Translations under genes and position numbers: made by a program
The notes under the pieces: model-generated
What the model saw: the letters and a program-made list of their open reading frames with translations, nothing else
The model's database searches: none
What the model was told of the DNA's origin: nothing
Part shown: one piece after another, positions 1 to 8,342 of the stretch
Layout: each line of letters starts with the position of its first letter
Position numbering within the stretch: position 1 is the stretch's first letter
NCBI RefSeq assembly: GCF_009769755.1
Contig: NZ_SDWJ01000002.1
Coordinates: forward strand, 124,001-188,000
From: Sphingorhabdus profundilacus
Lineage (GTDB): Bacteria; Pseudomonadota; Alphaproteobacteria; Sphingomonadales; Sphingomonadaceae
Reading direction: 5' to 3'
Length of the DNA stretch: 64,000 nt

Positions 1-2
1 AC

Positions 3-77
3 CTCTATGTCGTCCCTTACGGAAAATATCTGTTCGGCGGTCGGGCTTCTGAGCTTGTTCTGGCTACAGACAAATAA
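3..77 (+). CDS. 3' end of an unidentified protein (partial at window edge)
   Basis: An open frame enters from the left edge and ends in TAA at 75-77, encoding only the last 24 residues (ending ...SELVLATDK). It converges on the leftward DUF3224 gene. The fragment is too short to assign a family. It reads like a genuine protein end rather than random sequence, but that is a judgement by eye. Confidence 0.35.
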   Translation, partial: LYVVPYGKYLFGGRASELVLATDK

Positions 78-113
78 AAACCGCTTCATAATCGACGCCT
101 ACTGCAGCGGCCT

Positions 114-593
114 TCACCCCGGCAGTGCATAATCCAGCACGTAGGAGTGCGCGCCTTTTTCGATTATGATGTCCAGAGTCCCGCTGATCCCGGTGAGGCC
201 TTCGGTTCCGGAGTCGGGCACGATTTCGATACGCAAATGCTGCTGCCCGCGGTTCATGGTGCCGAAGTGCTGCAGGGCGAAGCTGCCTTTTTTGCTGTCT
301 AAGGTGCCCGTGACGCGCTCCATCGCGACATAGCCTGCTGACCCTTCGGTCGGCGTACGGACGGCGATCATTTGGCCGATGCTGCTCGCTTCCAGATCGC
401 CATAGTACGTCTTGTCCAGCGTCATGCGGCCTACATCGGCGGTGTCGTCGGCTTGCGGCGCCATTCTGACATCGAATGTGCCCTTGGCCTGATGCTGCGA
501 CATATGCTGTTCCTCTCGATCCGTGGGGGCTACCCCGGCGGCGGGGGCCGAGAGCAATGCTAGGGCCAGAAATGTCCCGCGCAAAGGCTTCAC
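114..593 (-). CDS. DUF3224 domain-containing protein
   Basis: A 159-residue protein matching the DUF3224 family, a small beta-barrel fold of unknown function, from the motif KGTFDVRM onward. The GTG start used here overlaps the glmU stop as GTGA, suggesting translational coupling, and gives a signal-peptide-like N-terminus (hydrophobic FLALALLSAPAAG). The alternative is an ATG at 503 with AGAGGA seven bases upstream. That would give a 129-residue cytoplasmic protein, closer to the usual family length. The family is recognised with fair confidence; the start is uncertain. Confidence 0.75.
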   Translation of the reverse strand: MKPLRGTFLALALLSAPAAGVAPTDREEQHMSQHQAKGTFDVRMAPQADDTADVGRMTLDKTYYGDLEASSIGQMIAVRTPTEGSAGYVAMERVTGTLDSKKGSFALQHFGTMNRGQQHLRIEIVPDSGTEGLTGISGTLDIIIEKGAHSYVLDYALPG

Positions 594-1936
594 TTCTTCT
601 CCGCCTTCTTTTTCCGCATCGCATCGTGGAACCGGTCCGCCCAGCCGGGCTTCACCAATTGTTCGGCGCGCACCATGCGTAGGTCGCCATCGGCGACGTC
701 GCGGCTGACCGCGCTTCCCGCAGCAACAATCGCGTCGCGACCAATCTTAACCGGCGCGATCAGCGCGCTGTTGCTGCCAATGAAGGCACCTTCGCCGATG
801 ACTGTCTGATATTTGAAATAGCCGTCATAGTTGCAGGTGATGGTGCCAGCGCCAATATTCACTTTTGCTCCAACATCGGCATCACCGATATAGCTGAGAT
901 GATTGGCCTTCGCGCCTGCGCCAAAACGCGCCTTTTTAACTTCGACAAAATTGCCTATCTTGGCTTTTTCCTCAAGTAAGGTGCCGGGGCGGAGCCTTGC
1001 AAAGGGACCGACTTCGCAACCCGAACCGATGGTCGCGCCCTCAATATGGCAGTTGGCGCGGATTTTTACATTGTCGGCGACCGTCACGCCGGGACCGAAA
1101 AAGACATTGGGCTCAATCAGCACATCGCGGCCCAGCTTGGTATCCCAGGAAAACCAGACCGTCTCGGGTGCGATCAGGCTCGCGCCATCCACCATCGCCT
1201 GCACACGCCGCCGTGCCTGCCACTCGCCCTCCATCGCGGCGAGCTCACCCCGACTGTTGATGCCGGTCACATCATAGGGGTCGGTCTTGACGACATAGCA
1301 ATGCCGCCCGTCCTGCGTGGCGATGTTGACGATATCGACCAGATAATATTCACCCGCCGCATTCTCGTTGCCGACGCGCGCCAGCAGCGGGAACAGGTCT
1401 TTTGCCTTCACCGCCATCAGGCCGCTGTTGCACAGCTTTGTTGCCCGCTGCGCTTCGGTCGCATCCTTGTGCTCGACCATCCATTCAATCCGGTCGTTCT
1501 GCGTGACGATCCGGCCATAGGCTTGCGTATCTTCCGGTTCGAAGCCCAGAACGACGACGGCGGGATTGTCGTCGGCGTTCAGCCGGTCAATCATCGTCTG
1601 CATCGTCGATGTGGGGACAAAGGGCACATCGCCATAGAGAATCAGGACGTCGCCTTCGAAACCGGCCAATGCCGCTTCGGCCTGCTGGACCGCATGGCCG
1701 GTGCCATGTTGCGGTTCCTGCACGGCCAGTTCTGCCGATCCTGCCAGCGCAGCTTCCAACTGTTCTTTGCCGCTGCCGACCACCACGACCTTCTTCGCCG
1801 GATTCAATGCGTCGACCGCGTCCATAAGGTGCATCAGCATGGGGCGGCCCGCGATCGGGTGCAGCACCTTGTGCAGGTCGGATTTCATGCGGGTGCCTTT
1901 GCCCGCGGCGAGAATGATGGCGGCGATCTGTGTCAT
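590..1936 (-). CDS. glmU: Bifunctional UDP-N-acetylglucosamine pyrophosphorylase / glucosamine-1-phosphate N-acetyltransferase
   Basis: GlmU makes UDP-GlcNAc for peptidoglycan and LPS in the cytoplasm. The 448-residue protein begins MTQIAAIILAAGKGTRM, the nucleotidyltransferase signature. The uridylyltransferase domain covers about residues 1-230. The C-terminal half is a left-handed beta-helix of hexapeptide repeats that carries the acetyltransferase, including the conserved region IGAGTITCNYDG. The frame is open further upstream, but the ATG at 1936 puts the LAAGxGTRM motif where the family has it. It diverges from gph and is followed by the DUF3224 gene with a 4-base overlap. Confidence 0.97.
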   Translation of the reverse strand: MTQIAAIILAAGKGTRMKSDLHKVLHPIAGRPMLMHLMDAVDALNPAKKVVVVGSGKEQLEAALAGSAELAVQEPQHGTGHAVQQAEAALAGFEGDVLILYGDVPFVPTSTMQTMIDRLNADDNPAVVVLGFEPEDTQAYGRIVTQNDRIEWMVEHKDATEAQRATKLCNSGLMAVKAKDLFPLLARVGNENAAGEYYLVDIVNIATQDGRHCYVVKTDPYDVTGINSRGELAAMEGEWQARRRVQAMVDGASLIAPETVWFSWDTKLGRDVLIEPNVFFGPGVTVADNVKIRANCHIEGATIGSGCEVGPFARLRPGTLLEEKAKIGNFVEVKKARFGAGAKANHLSYIGDADVGAKVNIGAGTITCNYDGYFKYQTVIGEGAFIGSNSALIAPVKIGRDAIVAAGSAVSRDVADGDLRMVRAEQLVKPGWADRFHDAMRKKKAEKK

Positions 1937-2006
1937 GCGCCGCCTCATGCCAGCAAATTGTTGCGGTTTCCAGAACAACGCTCCATTCACCTGAACATAT
2001 TCAATC

Positions 2007-2086
2007 CCGTTCGTATCGAGCGAAGTCGAGATACCAATAAGTTAGGCGCCCAGCCGCAGTATCTCGACAACGCTCGACACGAACGG
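2007..2086. repeat. REP-like inverted repeat, family A (glmU-gph intergenic)
   Basis: Two 28-bp arms (2007-2034 and 2059-2086) are inverted copies with few mismatches. They begin CCGTTCGTATCGAGCG and end CTCGACACGAACGG, around a 24-bp spacer. Bipartite repeats of this sequence type are common between genes in sphingomonads. It lies between two divergent start codons, so it overlaps or abuts both promoters. Confidence 0.8.
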
Positions 2087-2102
2087 AATAAGGAGATTAG
2101 GT

Positions 2103-2780
2103 TTGAGTTTTCCTTTCGACATTATCGGCTTCGATCTCGACGGCACGCTCGTCGACACCAGCGGCGACCTGACTGCGGCGGTCAACCATGTGCTGGACAG
2201 CGTGGGGCGTCCGCTGCTCTCCACCGAAACGGTAAAGCAGCATATTGGTGGCGGCGCGAAGCTGATGCTGCAACAGGGGCTGGAGGCAACGGGCGGCATA
2301 CCGGATGACGACTTCCGTCCGCTCTACCGCCAGATGCTGACCTATTACGAAGCCAATGTTTCGGTCCACAGCCGCCCGTTCGACGGCGCGCTCAACCTGT
2401 TGGACCAACTCGACGCGATGGGCGTGCGTTATGCGGTGGTCACCAACAAGTTCGAAAGCCTCGCGGTCAAGCTGCTCACCGACCTGAACCTTGCACATCG
2501 CATGGTCTGCATTTTGGGTGCGGACACTTTGGGTAAGGAAAATGCCAAACCTTCGGGCGCGCCCATATTCGAAATGGTGAAACGCGGCCAAGCCTTGGGC
2601 GGTGGCGACCGGGCGGCCTATATCGGCGATTCCATCTATGACGTCATGGCGGCGAAGAACGCCAATGTCCCCAGCGTCGCGGTCAGCTTCGGCTTTTTGC
2701 ACGGCCCCGTAGAAGAGATGGGCGCCGATGCCATCATCGACCATTTTGACGAGCTGATTCCGGTACTTGCGACGTTGTGA
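2103..2780 (+). CDS. gph: Phosphoglycolate phosphatase (HAD superfamily)
   Basis: A 225-residue HAD hydrolase. Motif I is DLDGTLVDT (residues 11-19) with the nucleophile and acid/base aspartates. Motif II is VVTNK, and the C-terminal part has YIGDSIYDVMAAKNA with the motif IV acidic residues. The helical cap lies between motifs I and II. It likely dephosphorylates 2-phosphoglycolate, which arises from DNA repair or oxygenation reactions. The start is TTG, seven bases after AGGAG. The HAD class is certain; exact substrate is inferred from length and similarity to Gph. Confidence 0.85.
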   Translation: MSFPFDIIGFDLDGTLVDTSGDLTAAVNHVLDSVGRPLLSTETVKQHIGGGAKLMLQQGLEATGGIPDDDFRPLYRQMLTYYEANVSVHSRPFDGALNLLDQLDAMGVRYAVVTNKFESLAVKLLTDLNLAHRMVCILGADTLGKENAKPSGAPIFEMVKRGQALGGGDRAAYIGDSIYDVMAAKNANVPSVAVSFGFLHGPVEEMGADAIIDHFDELIPVLATL

Positions 2781-3084
2781 AGCGATGCAAAGTCGATCCA
2801 CCTCACGGCGCATAGTGCGCGATCTTTGCGAGAACCGTTTATTCTGGCAATTTATGTGAATTCACACGTGATTTTTATTCTATTCAACTCGTCACCCTGA
2901 ACTTGTTTCAGGGTCCATCGTGCAGCTGCTCCTGCAGCTTGAATCAAAAGCAACCGTGCATCGCCACTTGGCTCGACACAATTTGGGTTTCTCATGGCTG
3001 AAAAATGGACCCTGAAACAAGTTCAGGGTGACGACGAAAAGGAGATGTCGAGTGAATTGAGCCGAGAGGTCTCAATTCGAAAGT
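2781..3084. repeat. Gene-free stretch with REP-like inverted repeat, family B
   Basis: No convincing gene is seen here. The arms at 2891-2918 (GTCACCCTGAACTTGTTTCA...) and 3005-3032 (...TGAAACAAGTTCAGGGTGAC) are inverted copies of a family that occurs three more times in this window. They lie between convergent gph and the nucleotidyltransferase gene, and could act as a bidirectional transcription or RNA-stability barrier. Confidence 0.75.
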
Positions 3085-4095
3085 TTATCCCTTCCGCCAC
3101 TTCGTCCATAAATGCCGCGTCAGCATCAGCGGCGGCATGCGTAGCCAGTGGGACCGGATGTAGAATATCAGGCGCGTGAATTTATGCGTGCCCCGTCCCC
3201 AATGGTCGCGTGCGGTGAGGCGGCGGATATAATGTTTGTCCTGACGATGCCAGCGCCGCCATCCGCTTGGGATCTCTGTCCCATATAGTTGATGGGCAAG
3301 GCGCACGGCGCGCTCGACCGGGGCGAGCAACTGGTGATGCGCGGCACGGTTTGTGAGTGCTGACCAAAATGCGTCATCACCATATTCGGACATCAGACAA
3401 TGCAAATCCCAAAGGTTTCGCAATCCGCCATCCAGTTCGCCATCTGCAAATAAATGAGCGGCGCTGTGGATCAGCATATCGGTTGGACTCAGGACATAAA
3501 GGCCGTTTGCCAATGCGTTCGCATCCGACAGCATCGCCGCCGCATCGGGCCGGGGTCGTGCCGTCAGGGGCAGGATCGTGTGGTGCACGTCGATCATGCG
3601 GTCCCGCTCCTTGTGGATCAGCGGAGGCAGCTCATGCATATGGTCGCGATAATAGGCGTCGTCATAAGCGTCTTCTTTCACCCATTCCCACCCGGCGTTT
3701 AGCAACGCAGCCTCGACCTGCGGCAGATCGGCCTGCGCGACCATGATGTCGAGATCCCCGATATGCCGCCCCTCGCCCGCTTTCAGACCAGCGGCGACAT
3801 AGGCTGTTCCCTTCATCAGCACGACCTTGCCGGGATAGTCCGCCAGTGCACGTCGCGCGCAGTCGGCTTCCCACAAGGCGGAGCGGCGCTGATATTCGGC
3901 GTTTACCCGGGCTTCGTCCAATATGTGCGCCACCGCGTCAGGCACAGGCAAACCCGATAGCTTGCGCGCCAAGGTGCCGAGCAATTGTTCAACCCGTGCG
4001 ATGGTCAGCAGCGCGGTCCAACCCGCCGGGTCCAGACGGGCTGTCCCCGCCGGATCGCGCAGCGCATCGACCAGAAGCATAGCGTCATGGGTCAT
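3085..4095 (-). CDS. Nucleotidyltransferase family protein of the HprK-related-A module
   Basis: A 336-residue protein of the uncharacterised nucleotidyltransferase family (NTP_transf_5-like). The catalytic region reads VLMKGTAYVAAGL then GDLDIMV (about residues 97-125), the paired-aspartate nucleotidyltransferase signature. The ATG at 4095 overlaps the upstream kinase stop as ATGA, which decides the start and shows coupling. It is the last gene of a four-gene leftward operon. Families like this accompany HprK-related kinases and PqqD-like proteins; target and product are unknown. The fold assignment is good and the role is inferred only from the neighbourhood. Confidence 0.85.
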   Translation of the reverse strand: MTHDAMLLVDALRDPAGTARLDPAGWTALLTIARVEQLLGTLARKLSGLPVPDAVAHILDEARVNAEYQRRSALWEADCARRALADYPGKVVLMKGTAYVAAGLKAGEGRHIGDLDIMVAQADLPQVEAALLNAGWEWVKEDAYDDAYYRDHMHELPPLIHKERDRMIDVHHTILPLTARPRPDAAAMLSDANALANGLYVLSPTDMLIHSAAHLFADGELDGGLRNLWDLHCLMSEYGDDAFWSALTNRAAHHQLLAPVERAVRLAHQLYGTEIPSGWRRWHRQDKHYIRRLTARDHWGRGTHKFTRLIFYIRSHWLRMPPLMLTRHLWTKWRKG

Positions 4096-4946
4096 ACGCA
4101 TTCCGCCCATAGCTGGTTCACCAACGCTTCGGCCTCGATCCCGTCGCGATAGTCGATCGCGCGGGCGGGAACCGTCTGGACAAAGCGGGTCAGCGTAGAG
4201 AAGCCCTTTTCACCCAAGGCGACATAATTGGTCGAGGCTTGCGTCAAGCGCATGAACACCTCGCTTGGCCCGACTTCGCGAAACGCGGCGTCAAAGCCGA
4301 AGCTGGGGAAGAGCAGCAGCGCGGGCCGGGCCGGACGGGACATGGCCGCAATCGCATCGGCAGGCGGAACCATGTGCCGGATATCGCCCTTTGGTGTTTC
4401 TGGCATCAGCGGACCAAAGCGCCCGTCGAGCGCGGTTGCCATCATCGCGCCGATGGCTTCGTTTTTCAGGCTGATGAGCCGGGGGAATGGCACCGCATCT
4501 CCGCTGTCCAGATCGACCAGTACAAATTCATCGCCCATGAAGCGCCAGCCCCTATGACCCAGCATGGCTGCCAAAGTCGATTTTCCCGACCCCGATTGGC
4601 CGGTCATGATGAGCGCACGGCCATCCTTTTCCACGGCGCTGGCGTGCAGCAGCAAATGCCGCCGCCAGCCCAGCGCCATTTGCAGGTTCATCGCCATTTC
4701 CGCCGCCAGCAACCCCTGCGCCAATGGCAGCGGTGCTGCATCGGGCAGCATGTAGTCGCCGTTAATCGCCACCGATGGCCGGATAAAACGGCGCAGCAGG
4801 CTGACCGATTCCAGCCGCACCGAATAGTCGGGGATCTCAGGCACCGGATAATCGCGATAAAATTCCGCCAACTGGTCCAACGGTCGCTTCCATTGCGAGC
4901 CGATGCGAAAGGCGGCTGGCCCTACCTGAACCCGGAATTCATGCAT
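4092..4946 (-). CDS. HprK-related kinase A
   Basis: A 284-residue P-loop kinase resembling the catalytic domain of HPr(Ser) kinase. The Walker A loop GQSGSGKST lies at residues 116-124, preceded by LLHASAVEKDG, where HprK has its nucleotide-binding strand. A GDEF motif follows at about 138-141, in place of the HprK acidic pair. The N-terminal 95 residues are not HPr-kinase-like. The gene overlaps the PqqD-like gene by 8 bp and the nucleotidyltransferase by 4 bp. I recall this family being named HprK-related kinase A in a PqqD-containing system. Its substrate is not known to me, and no HPr gene is nearby. Confidence 0.85.
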   Translation of the reverse strand: MHEFRVQVGPAAFRIGSQWKRPLDQLAEFYRDYPVPEIPDYSVRLESVSLLRRFIRPSVAINGDYMLPDAAPLPLAQGLLAAEMAMNLQMALGWRRHLLLHASAVEKDGRALIMTGQSGSGKSTLAAMLGHRGWRFMGDEFVLVDLDSGDAVPFPRLISLKNEAIGAMMATALDGRFGPLMPETPKGDIRHMVPPADAIAAMSRPARPALLLFPSFGFDAAFREVGPSEVFMRLTQASTNYVALGEKGFSTLTRFVQTVPARAIDYRDGIEAEALVNQLWAECV

Positions 4947-5268
4947 GGCAGCGCTCGACCAGCCCGAGGTCGGCCAATTCGTTTAGCCGAGCGGCAATGA
5001 TATCCGCGGCCTGCGTGCCGTCAAAATCAAACTGCGCCGCCAACCGTTGCGCCACCTCGTCGGCGGTCATGGCATCCGTCCCCATGGCAGCAAGGATTTC
5101 GGGAGCCGGTTCGGCCACGATATGGGTGATCCCCGACCGGCGCTGATACACCAAAGTCAGCGAATCCAGCGGCGTGACCAAAATCTGGTCCGCCGGTTCC
5201 GCTTTATACTTTATGCCTTGCGACGCTGTCATGCGCGCATGGGGTAAAGCCCCAGCGTTAAAATTCAA
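4939..5268 (-). CDS. PqqD-family peptide chaperone of the HprK-related-A system
   Basis: A 109-residue protein. The last ~65 residues have the PqqD winged-helix pattern: a beta-hairpin (LTLVYQRRSGITHIV), then EILAAM, TADEVAQRLAAQF and a closing helix IIAARLNELADLGLVE. PqqD domains bind leader peptides of ribosomally made, modified peptides, so a peptide-presenting role is plausible. It overlaps the kinase gene by 8 bp and follows the small exported protein by 3 bp. There is no radical-SAM partner in the window, unlike PQQ biosynthesis. Confidence 0.8.
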   Translation of the reverse strand: MNFNAGALPHARMTASQGIKYKAEPADQILVTPLDSLTLVYQRRSGITHIVAEPAPEILAAMGTDAMTADEVAQRLAAQFDFDGTQAADIIAARLNELADLGLVERCHA

Positions 5269-5271
5269 TGT

Positions 5272-5673
5272 TTAGCGCGACATCTGCAGGCTGGCGTAGC
5301 AGGTGAAGCCGCTCTGTCCGCTTTGCAGGCGGCGGATATAATTTACATAGGCCTGGCTTTGTTCATAGCTCGTGCCCGGAAGGCTGCGGCCTTGCAGCGC
5401 GGCCTTTACCTGATCACCGGTGAATTTCTGTCCGGTCGCAGGAAAAGATCCCGGCGTATCGCGCGCGACCAATTTGCCATAGCTGTCGATATTCATACCC
5501 GTGCCATGCGGTCCGGGCACTGGAATTTCGCAGTTCATGACGGATGCGGCGGATTGGGCCAGGGCGGGCCGCACCGAGACGATAGCCGACGCCGTTGCAG
5601 CCCCCAGCATCAACGCACGGCGGCGGTTGGTCGGACTGCTCAGCGGGTTGGGTGATTTTTTTTCATCGTCCAT
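5272..5673 (-). CDS. Small exported protein, first gene of the HprK-related-A operon
   Basis: A 133-residue protein with a polar start, then NRRRALMLGAATASAIVSV and a cut site after PALAQ. The twin arginine before a weakly hydrophobic segment suggests Tat or Sec export. The mature part of about 90 residues has two cysteines (one near VMNCEIPV, one near FTCYASL) that could form a disulfide. I do not recognise the family. Its place three bases before the PqqD-like gene makes it the natural candidate for the substrate or product of the module, but this is inference. It diverges from phoR. Confidence 0.7.
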   Translation of the reverse strand: MDDEKKSPNPLSSPTNRRRALMLGAATASAIVSVRPALAQSAASVMNCEIPVPGPHGTGMNIDSYGKLVARDTPGSFPATGQKFTGDQVKAALQGRSLPGTSYEQSQAYVNYIRRLQSGQSGFTCYASLQMSR

Positions 5674-5823
5674 CGGACCGGCCTATCATATTCCACCTGC
5701 AAATCCAGCCGCCGCGCTTGCACGGTTGCCGGACGTCTATATGTGGGACATTATCGCCGGTAAAAACTAATATATGGTTTTATCGGGTCGCCGCGCCTGA
5801 TTTTATGCGAGGAAGTTTTGATC

Positions 5824-7065
5824 GTGAATAGCTGGCTATCTCCCCGTGTACTTTTTGCCATGGCATTGGCGACAACAGGCGCGGTCATTGCAGGGCAACT
5901 TGCCGGTGATGTGGAACGTATTCTTGTTACGATAGTGTCCTTGTTGACCGCATTGTTCATCGCGGCAGACCCGCATGATCCGGCCAGTGAGACCATCGTT
6001 CAAAGCGATCCCGGCATTCAGATCGATCCCGAAGCGATCACCAGTCACCCGCAATTGCAACCCTTTATCGATGCGTCGACTGATGCGATTTTGATTGTCG
6101 ACCATTCGAAAGTGACGGCGGCCAATCATTCGGCGCGGCAATTGCTGGGTATCAATATAGTCGGGCAGAATGTCCGAATGGCCTTTCGCCATGCCGGCGC
6201 AATCGAGCGACTTTCCGACCCAGACATCAACCACACCGGTCACCCTATCCGCCTGACGGGCATCGGCCAACAGAATCAGATGTGGGACATGCGTATCCAG
6301 TCTATCGGTCCTGGTCAGAAAATGGTGCATCTGGCCGACCGCAGCAGCGCGCAGGCTGCCGAGAAGATGCGCGTCGATTTCGTCGCGAATGCAAGCCATG
6401 AATTGCTCACCCCGTTGGCCGCGGTCAAAGGCTTTATCGAGACGCTGGATGACCCGGCCGCTGGCGACGATCCCGACACGCGCGGCCGGTTTCTGGGGAT
6501 CATGGCCAAGGAAACAGACCGGATGCAGGCGCTGGTGCGCGATCTGATGTCGCTGTCGCGGATCGAGGCAGAAAAATATGACCCTCCGCAAACGCCGGTC
6601 GATTTTGCCCATATCGTCGTCGATACCGTCGACCAGCTTCGCAACAGTCAGGAACGCGGCGGCGACATCGCCCTCGATATGACGGTCGAAACCTTGTCGG
6701 TCATGGGGGATGCCGGACAATTGCGGCAATTGGCGAGCAATATCATCACCAATGCGATGAAATATGGGCGGACAGGAACCCCGATCATGGTGTCCCTCGC
6801 CCATTCGCGTTCCGGGGCCATGTTGGCCTTCGCTGTCGTCGATCAGGGCGACGGCATTGCTCCTGAACATTTACCGCGACTGACCGAACGCTTTTACCGT
6901 GTCGATTCCGGGCGCAGCCGCTCCGTTGGCGGCACTGGCCTTGGCCTTAGTCTGGTTAAACATATCGTTGACCGCCATCGCGGCCACCTTGAGATCCGCA
7001 GTATAGTGGGGAGCGGCACAAGCGTTTCGGTATTATTACCCGTAGCTCCCACAGATGTAATATAA
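5824..7065 (+). CDS. phoR: Phosphate regulon sensor histidine kinase PhoR
   Basis: An inner-membrane sensor kinase that phosphorylates PhoB when phosphate is scarce. Two N-terminal membrane segments are followed by a PAS-like region (about 75-130), HisKA with the phospho-accepting His in NASHELLTPL (about residue 192), and HATPase motifs (NIITNAMKY, GDGIAPEHLPRL, GGTGLGLSLVKHIV). The common Arg of HELRTPL is Leu here. The GTG at 5824 lies 8 bases after GAGGAAG; a TTG at 5818 is possible but only 2 bases away. Its position just upstream of pstS supports the PhoR assignment. Confidence 0.93.
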   Translation: MNSWLSPRVLFAMALATTGAVIAGQLAGDVERILVTIVSLLTALFIAADPHDPASETIVQSDPGIQIDPEAITSHPQLQPFIDASTDAILIVDHSKVTAANHSARQLLGINIVGQNVRMAFRHAGAIERLSDPDINHTGHPIRLTGIGQQNQMWDMRIQSIGPGQKMVHLADRSSAQAAEKMRVDFVANASHELLTPLAAVKGFIETLDDPAAGDDPDTRGRFLGIMAKETDRMQALVRDLMSLSRIEAEKYDPPQTPVDFAHIVVDTVDQLRNSQERGGDIALDMTVETLSVMGDAGQLRQLASNIITNAMKYGRTGTPIMVSLAHSRSGAMLAFAVVDQGDGIAPEHLPRLTERFYRVDSGRSRSVGGTGLGLSLVKHIVDRHRGHLEIRSIVGSGTSVSVLLPVAPTDVI

Positions 7066-7094
7066 ATGTCATATAATAGTCATTTATCAGCCAT
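7056..7094 (+). promoter_or_regulatory. Pho-box array upstream of pstS
   Basis: Four hexamers occur at exactly 11-bp period: TGTAAT (7056), TGTCAT (7067), AGTCAT (7078) and AGCCAT (7089). This matches the known PhoB site, direct repeats of CTGTCAT spaced by 11 bp. The array overlaps the last codons of phoR and ends 69 bp before the pstS start. It predicts PhoB-activated transcription of pstSCAB-phoU-phoB. Confidence 0.75.
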
Positions 7095-7163
7095 CTATGG
7101 CCGCTAATTGCGCGTCACGGCATGGGAAGACCATGAAGGGTCCAATAAAAGGGAATTAGCCAA

Positions 7164-8216
7164 ATGATGAAGAAAATCTCGCTTATCGCCATCAGCGCAC
7201 TCGCGCTTTCTGCATGTAATGACCAGGCCAGCACCGGCGGTGCAGCAGGTGGTTCGCGTCAGGAAATCCGCATCGTTGGTTCTTCGACCGTTTTCCCTTT
7301 CGCCAAGGCAGCTGCCGAAGCTTTTGCCAAGGCTGACCCTACCCGCAAATCGCCTGTTCTGGAATCAACCGGAACCGGCGGTGGCATGGAACAATTTTGT
7401 AAAGGTATCGGCGCGGAAACGCCCGACATCACCAATGCATCGCGCCGCATCAAGAAAAGCGAGTTTGAAGATTGCCAGAAAAATGGCGTGAAAGACATTG
7501 TCGAAATCCAGGTCGGGATTGATGGCCTTGCCCTCGCGCAGTCGAACAAGGGCGAAAAGTTCGCGCTTTCGACCGCTGATGTCTACAAGGCATTGGCCGC
7601 CAAGCCATTTGGCAAGCCGCAGACCGCAAAATTATGGTCGGATGTCAATCCGGCGCTTCCCAAATTGCCGATTTCGGTATTTGGCCCACCAACTACTTCT
7701 GGAACGCGCGATTCTTTCCATGAACTTATCATGGAAGCCGGCTGTAAATCGGACGCGGCGACCAAGGCGCTGAAGGAAACCGACGAAGACAAGTATAAAG
7801 CGATCTGCACCGAAATCCGTACCGATGGCGCGTTCAAGGAACAGGGCGAAAACGACAATCTGATCGTACAGAAACTGGATGCGAACCCGAATATGGTCGG
7901 TATTTTCGGCTATAGCTATATGGAAGAAAATGCATCGAAGGTGCACGGCATTACGATGGACGGCGTGAGCCCCACCATCGCGACCATTTCTGATGGCAGC
8001 TATCCCGGTGCACGCAAGATGTTCATCTATGTGAAAAAGGCCCATATCGACAAGATTCCGGGAGTTAAGGACTTTGTTTTAGAGTTCCTGAAAGGCGGCG
8101 TCGTTGGCGGATATCTGACCAAATTGGGCATGATTGCATCGACCGAAGATGACTATAAAAAGGCTATGGATACCGCAAATGGCTTAAATGCCATGGACGG
8201 TTCAGATTTGAAATAA
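7164..8216 (+). CDS. pstS: Phosphate ABC transporter, periplasmic phosphate-binding lipoprotein
   Basis: A 350-residue PstS. The N-terminus ISALALSACND has a lipobox with the lipidated Cys at about residue 18, so it is probably membrane-anchored in the periplasm. Phosphate-binding motifs include GSSTVFPFA near the mature start, STGTGGGMEQFCKG, and TTSGTRDSF in the second domain. It binds phosphate and delivers it to PstCA. It is preceded by the Pho-box array and separated from pstC by a strong hairpin. Confidence 0.96.
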   Translation: MMKKISLIAISALALSACNDQASTGGAAGGSRQEIRIVGSSTVFPFAKAAAEAFAKADPTRKSPVLESTGTGGGMEQFCKGIGAETPDITNASRRIKKSEFEDCQKNGVKDIVEIQVGIDGLALAQSNKGEKFALSTADVYKALAAKPFGKPQTAKLWSDVNPALPKLPISVFGPPTTSGTRDSFHELIMEAGCKSDAATKALKETDEDKYKAICTEIRTDGAFKEQGENDNLIVQKLDANPNMVGIFGYSYMEENASKVHGITMDGVSPTIATISDGSYPGARKMFIYVKKAHIDKIPGVKDFVLEFLKGGVVGGYLTKLGMIASTEDDYKKAMDTANGLNAMDGSDLK

Positions 8217-8240
8217 ATCTGCAACATACATCGCGTCTAT

Positions 8241-8274
8241 GGGCATGGATCGAATCTGCGTTCGATCCATGCCC
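8241..8274 (+). terminator. Strong hairpin between pstS and pstC
   Basis: Perfect 14-bp inverted repeat: GGGCATGGATCGAA (8241-8254) and TTCGATCCATGCCC (8261-8274), with a 6-base loop, followed by CAATTTTGTT. There is no long T-run. It may be a partial terminator or an mRNA-stabilising 3' structure that keeps pstS expression above pstCAB. Confidence 0.7.
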
Positions 8275-8342
8275 CAATTTTGTTCGGGCGCTGGATTTTA
8301 TAAGTTTCCGGCCGGTAGGTCGAAGGGGGCAAGGTTAAGTTT

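Noticed and set aside
1046-2308. Long rightward frame opposite glmU
   Set aside because: It crosses the glmU gene, the inverted repeat and the start of gph in the wrong frame, and its composition is that of a shadow frame.
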